Shown here: positions 60,721 through 64,000 of the stretch, piece after piece
How positions within the stretch are numbered: position 1 is the stretch's first letter
Layout: each line of letters opens with the position of its first letter
Origin: Agrocybe praecox
Taxonomy: Eukaryota > Basidiomycota > Agaricomycetes > Agaricales > Agrocybaceae
Length of the DNA: 64,000 bases
Direction: 5' to 3'
Assembly: GCA_964017145.1 (NCBI GenBank)
Contig: OZ024847.1
Span: 1,240,001-1,304,000 of the forward strand
Made by a program: the position numbers and the translations under genes
The notes under the pieces: generated by a model
What the model was told of the DNA's origin: nothing
The model's database searches: none
The model's input: only the letters and a program-made list of their open reading frames with translations

Positions 60721-60984
60721 TTTCTATTACTTGCCACACCTCGAATGGACTCTGGCGAGCTTTCTATCACGATTTCCTTCATAGATATTCGTTTAATCAA
60801 CGGAATCTCTTTCTTTCAAATTTGTGTGGGGTTTTCGAGGCAGTGCGCTTTGTTCCTCCTAAAGGTGTGCTCTTAGTAACCCTTAAGTATCAAGAAGTAT
60901 TCCGCAACGCAACTTCTTTCACAGAATATACTCACTTGTGTTCGGTTTTGGTAACGATCCAATGAGCGTCGAAAACTATACACA
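60721..60984. other. Intergenic spacer
   Basis: 3' flank of the conserved hypothetical gene; nothing else seen. Confidence 0.5.
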
Positions 60985-61240
60985 GTGAAGAAATCGAACA
61001 AGTTGAGCCTGAATAGCTCTGGAATAGCAGAATACCCTGGAAAGGAGAATTTCGCGACGTGAGTCCCTTGTTCTGCACTCTTTCCTAGACCTGCTCTCAT
61101 GGCACTCTTGCAGATCAGAATTAAATTTCCTGACTATATTACTAATGCACTCAAGCATAACGACACGGTCTCCGAAATAGACATCCACCTCCTCAATGAC
61201 TACCAGCGTGAAAGCGAAAACGAACTTTTCGACGCAGATA
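60985..61240 (+). pseudogene. F-box-family N-terminal relic
   Basis: The plus strand reads a third copy of the F-box N-terminal plan: a VEPE stretch, an in-frame TAG, then LWNSRIPWKGEFRD ending at 61058. An intron follows (61059-61113), and then IRIKFPDYITNALKHNDTVS. Homology fades after QRESENEL. No start codon in frame and a stop inside exon 1 mark it as a relic. Confidence 0.5.
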
Positions 61241-61771
61241 AACGAAACCTTTACCATCCCTTGTCTTCTTGTGCATCACATTTCGCCACATGTATACCTA
61301 TGGGGGACAATATGCCCTTGAGGTACCCCTGCGCACTGCAATTTGGCATAAAGCTACGATTGGTCGTACCGCAGGCAATACAGATGAGTTTGTTGAAATG
61401 GTGTCTTCCCGGCGACATGAAACATCCCTACGAGTCGCCCACCTACTGTTTTTGAAATTCCCGGACAACCTGGAGTAGTACATCAAAGAAATCAAATATC
61501 AATTGCAAGAATTTGTGGACGCTGAGAAGATGGTCATAGCTTGTGAGCTTCATCCAACCAAACATCATTCAAACGAGTTAAAATTTTGATATATGTTAAA
61601 TTAGGGATACAACTATAAGTACATATGTAACGTGGGTGGTATACGATTGCTATAACTACATGCATGAGGAGAAGCTCAGAAAAAGCAGAAGAAAGAAGGA
61701 AAGAAAGGAAAGAAAGAAAAAGAAATGATCTAAAAAAATTCCGAAGATTCTTCTAAAAATGCAACGCCCCA
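61241..61771. other. Spacer, GA-rich near the end
   Basis: No gene seen. A polypurine tract (A/G only, about 45 nt) lies near 61678-61725, just past the 3' end of the minus-strand Dna2 gene. Confidence 0.5.
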
Positions 61772-64000
61772 TCATTCCATATCATGCCCGACTACGTCCC
61801 TTAGAACGGGTCTTCCTTTGAGCAAAGCAGTCCCAGCGTTGACACGCATTTTCTTCACTGGGCGAGCATCTTTCTCCATATTTATCAAGGCCAATGAATC
61901 ATCCAGCAAATTTTCTTTGCCCAACTTGCGTTTCTCAACTGTCCTCCCATTATCTTCCATTTCCATCTTTACTTCGCGCAAGTCCTGCTCAGAGCTGCTA
62001 AGCAGCCCAGTATGGGCCTCAACCGCCTCCTTCTCCAATTGCAATATCCACCCTCGACTCTCTACCAGCTCGAAGAACTCTCGCAGGAGCGGCTCTCTAC
62101 CAAGTGTCTTTCTTGAGCCAAAGATAACGAGCTTGCTACGAGCGCGCGTGAAAGAAACGTTTATCCTGCGCCAATCCTTGAGCAGATCGCCGACCTGATG
62201 GAGTCAAGGTTAATATAATGTCGGAGACAATATACGGAATACTTACAGTTCTAGCTTCATTCGACCTAACGAGCGAGACGACTACGCAGTCTTTATCTCT
62301 TCCTTGACTCTTGTCGGCCGTCCATATTTCTACAGGAGCAATGTCATCGTCATGGCCCCGGCCTTGTTTATGTCGCTGTTTCGCTTCGCCTCCATTCAGC
62401 AGCGCCTCAAGCAACTTGACCTGTTGCCTGTATAAGCTGATCACGCCGACTTGTGTTTTCTTTACGCCACACTTCAGCAAAGTACTAACAAACTGGCTGA
62501 CAAGTTCGGCTTCGACGACATTCTGGACCAAATCGCCAATGCGGGATTCACGTGCGTTAGGTAGAAGGTCAGTATCAACGAACATGGCTTTGCAACTGAA
62601 AATAAAACAAAAGCTCAGTAATGATTTGGAACCTTAGAAGAAAAAAAATGAACCTCTCATCAGCCAACTTGGTCAACCAACAACTATCTTCCTTCCCTAA
62701 ACACCTGTCATTTTCTTTGCCTAAATGGATGCCCTCTTTATTAGGCAAACGCAATGCTCTCTTTCTCACTTCCTCATTCCCACACCTCAACCTGTCCCCA
62801 TATATCAGCTTATTCGAGAGAGTCATAATATCCTCGTTCATCCTATATTGGTCTCTCAGATCCACCACCGCCTCGGGATGTGCAGTGGACAGGAGTTTGA
62901 ACAGGGATATGTCTAACCCCAATGCCCGTGCTTCGGGGTTCTTGACGAGAGGCGGCAGTTGGTGATGGTCTCCGACGAGGATAAACGTATCTGCGAACCG
63001 TAAAGGACCCAGACATGTAGGGAGGGTGATCTGCGAGGCCTCATCTACGATACAATAGTCAAATGTTCGGCGAGAGAATAAAGGACTAGAATTTTTCAAT
63101 TTGATTTCAATTGGGCCATTCAGCGGGGGGAAAAAATTGAATACGCACTGGTCAATGGATAAACAAGTAGTCGCCACAACAGGTGGCTCAAGTAGTTGCC
63201 TCTCCATCTCTTCCACTGTCTGTGGTTGCTTTGTCGCCCCTTGCCCAACAATATACTTCCGTACCTCAGGATGCACCTTGTCCACATTACCCAGCCTGAG
63301 GATCCTGAAGCGCCCTTCAGCTTCAGCAGTACCTCGTTTCAAATGATCATCTACACCAGCACCGACCCCATCCAACTTTCGCAAAATGGTGTCCACCGCC
63401 GAATGCGTATACGACGTCAACAATACCGTCTTTCCCCTTTCAACTACGAGCTCTTTGATGAGTGCTGCGATGACAGTAGTCTTGCCCGTCCCTGGCATGC
63501 CCAAGATCAAGGAATAGTCTCGTGCAGAGAGCGCTTTGCGGAGCGCGAGATGTTGCGTAGGGTTTAGGTTATGATCCGGTGTTGTTTCCACAGTACAATT
63601 AGAAGGGCTCGACACATCCTCCATCTTAACGTCGGCATCGAAGTCGAGATTGACTTTTTCTTCTTCCTCTTTTATGTCTTCCAAAGAATTGAACACGGGC
63701 TTCCTGAGATCAACGACCAACTCCAACCGTTTCCTATCTCCATCCGCATAAAATAACTGGGCAAGGTTATTCCTTATGCGAGACATCCCTCCAAATAACT
63801 CGTCCTTGTCAATTCTGAAAAGAATCTCCTTCATCTCTGCATCGTCTGCCTTGCGCATCTTGGTTCTGATATCTTTAACGTCTAGAACATGATCCACGCC
63901 AATGACCACCCGCTCCTTGCTGAGATCTACGATGAACCCTCGCGCGAGCGCCAACAACCTCAGCTCGCCTTGTACGGACACAGTGATAGCATCACCAACG
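61772..64000 (-). CDS. dna2: Dna2-type replication helicase/nuclease, helicase part (5' end outside window)
   Basis: Four exons are visible: 63149-64000 (continuing beyond the window), 62654-63085, 62247-62595, 61772-62194. The readable part starts in the beta-barrel region (VGDAITVSVQGELRLLALAR) and holds a superfamily 1B helicase: motif I GMPGTGKTT, Ia TSYTHSAVD, II DYCIVDEASQ, III FILVGDHHQLPPLV, IV LRDQYRMNEDI, V TADKSQGRDKDCVV, VI RRINVSFTRARSKLVIFGS. This arrangement, with SIDHPLFSRRTFDYCIVDEA, is that of Dna2, which cuts long Okazaki flaps and resects breaks together with RPA and a RecQ helicase. The Fe-S nuclease domain should lie upstream, outside the window. The C-terminal about 90 residues are polar and lysine-rich (KRKLGKEN, PVKKMRV), fitting nuclear localisation. 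Confidence 0.93.

Noticed and set aside
1..64000. Secondary-metabolite cluster around the P450
   Set aside because: No synthase, terpene cyclase, tailoring enzyme or cluster regulator lies near 41.5-43.7 kb.

Overview
This is nuclear DNA from a filamentous basidiomycete, almost certainly an Agaricomycete. Nearly all genes are split by 50-70 nt GT-AG introns, some exons are only a few nucleotides long, and 5' splice sites resemble GTRNGT. Several proteins belong to families expanded in or restricted to mushroom-forming fungi: DUF6533- and DUF6534-type seven-helix membrane proteins, long-coiled F-box proteins, GT90 (CAP10-like) glycosyltransferases and CE16 esterases. No operons, rRNA, tRNA, CRISPR array or prokaryotic signal was seen. 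Gene models below were built by hand; exon phases were checked to keep the reading frame, and family names come from recognised motifs, not from a search.

Layout. 0.6-6.0 kb: an EXPERA (emopamil-binding-like) membrane protein, a GT90 glycosyltransferase and a 7TM protein. 6.76-7.28 kb: a hAT-type MITE with a perfect 14-bp TIR and a perfect 8-bp target duplication. 7.9-11.7 kb: an orphan 299-aa protein and a frameshifted F-box gene. 12.7-15.8 kb: a single-finger C2H2 nuclear protein. 18.8-19.1 kb: a very small secreted peptide. 21.2-22.3 kb: a membrane-anchored PNPOx-like protein. 25.7-29.1 kb: a three-finger C2H2 factor and an isoprenylcysteine methyltransferase. 31.2-34.6 kb: a CE16 esterase and a GGA-type Golgi adaptor without an ear domain. 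35.4-37.5 kb: a 16-exon DUF6534 protein. 41.5-43.7 kb: a P450. 46.9-53.0 kb: a vacuolar Ca2+/H+ exchanger and a Dur3-type urea transporter. 54.4-61.3 kb: two related 7TM genes lying between pieces of decayed F-box genes. 59.8-60.7 kb: an intronless conserved hypothetical. 61.8-64.0 kb: the helicase half of Dna2, running off the window.

The genes do not form an obvious pathway or biosynthetic cluster. The region reads as a housekeeping backbone (GGA adaptor, Ca2+ exchanger, urea transporter, Dna2) mixed with fast-evolving families (7TM, F-box, P450, esterase) and long gene-poor spacers. The most notable observations are: an apparent 6-nt microexon in the urea transporter that restores the expected motif length; a run of 12-40 nt exons in the DUF6534 gene; the tiny unannotated secreted peptide; and F-box remnants arranged around a 7TM pair, including a possible F-box/7TM chimera.
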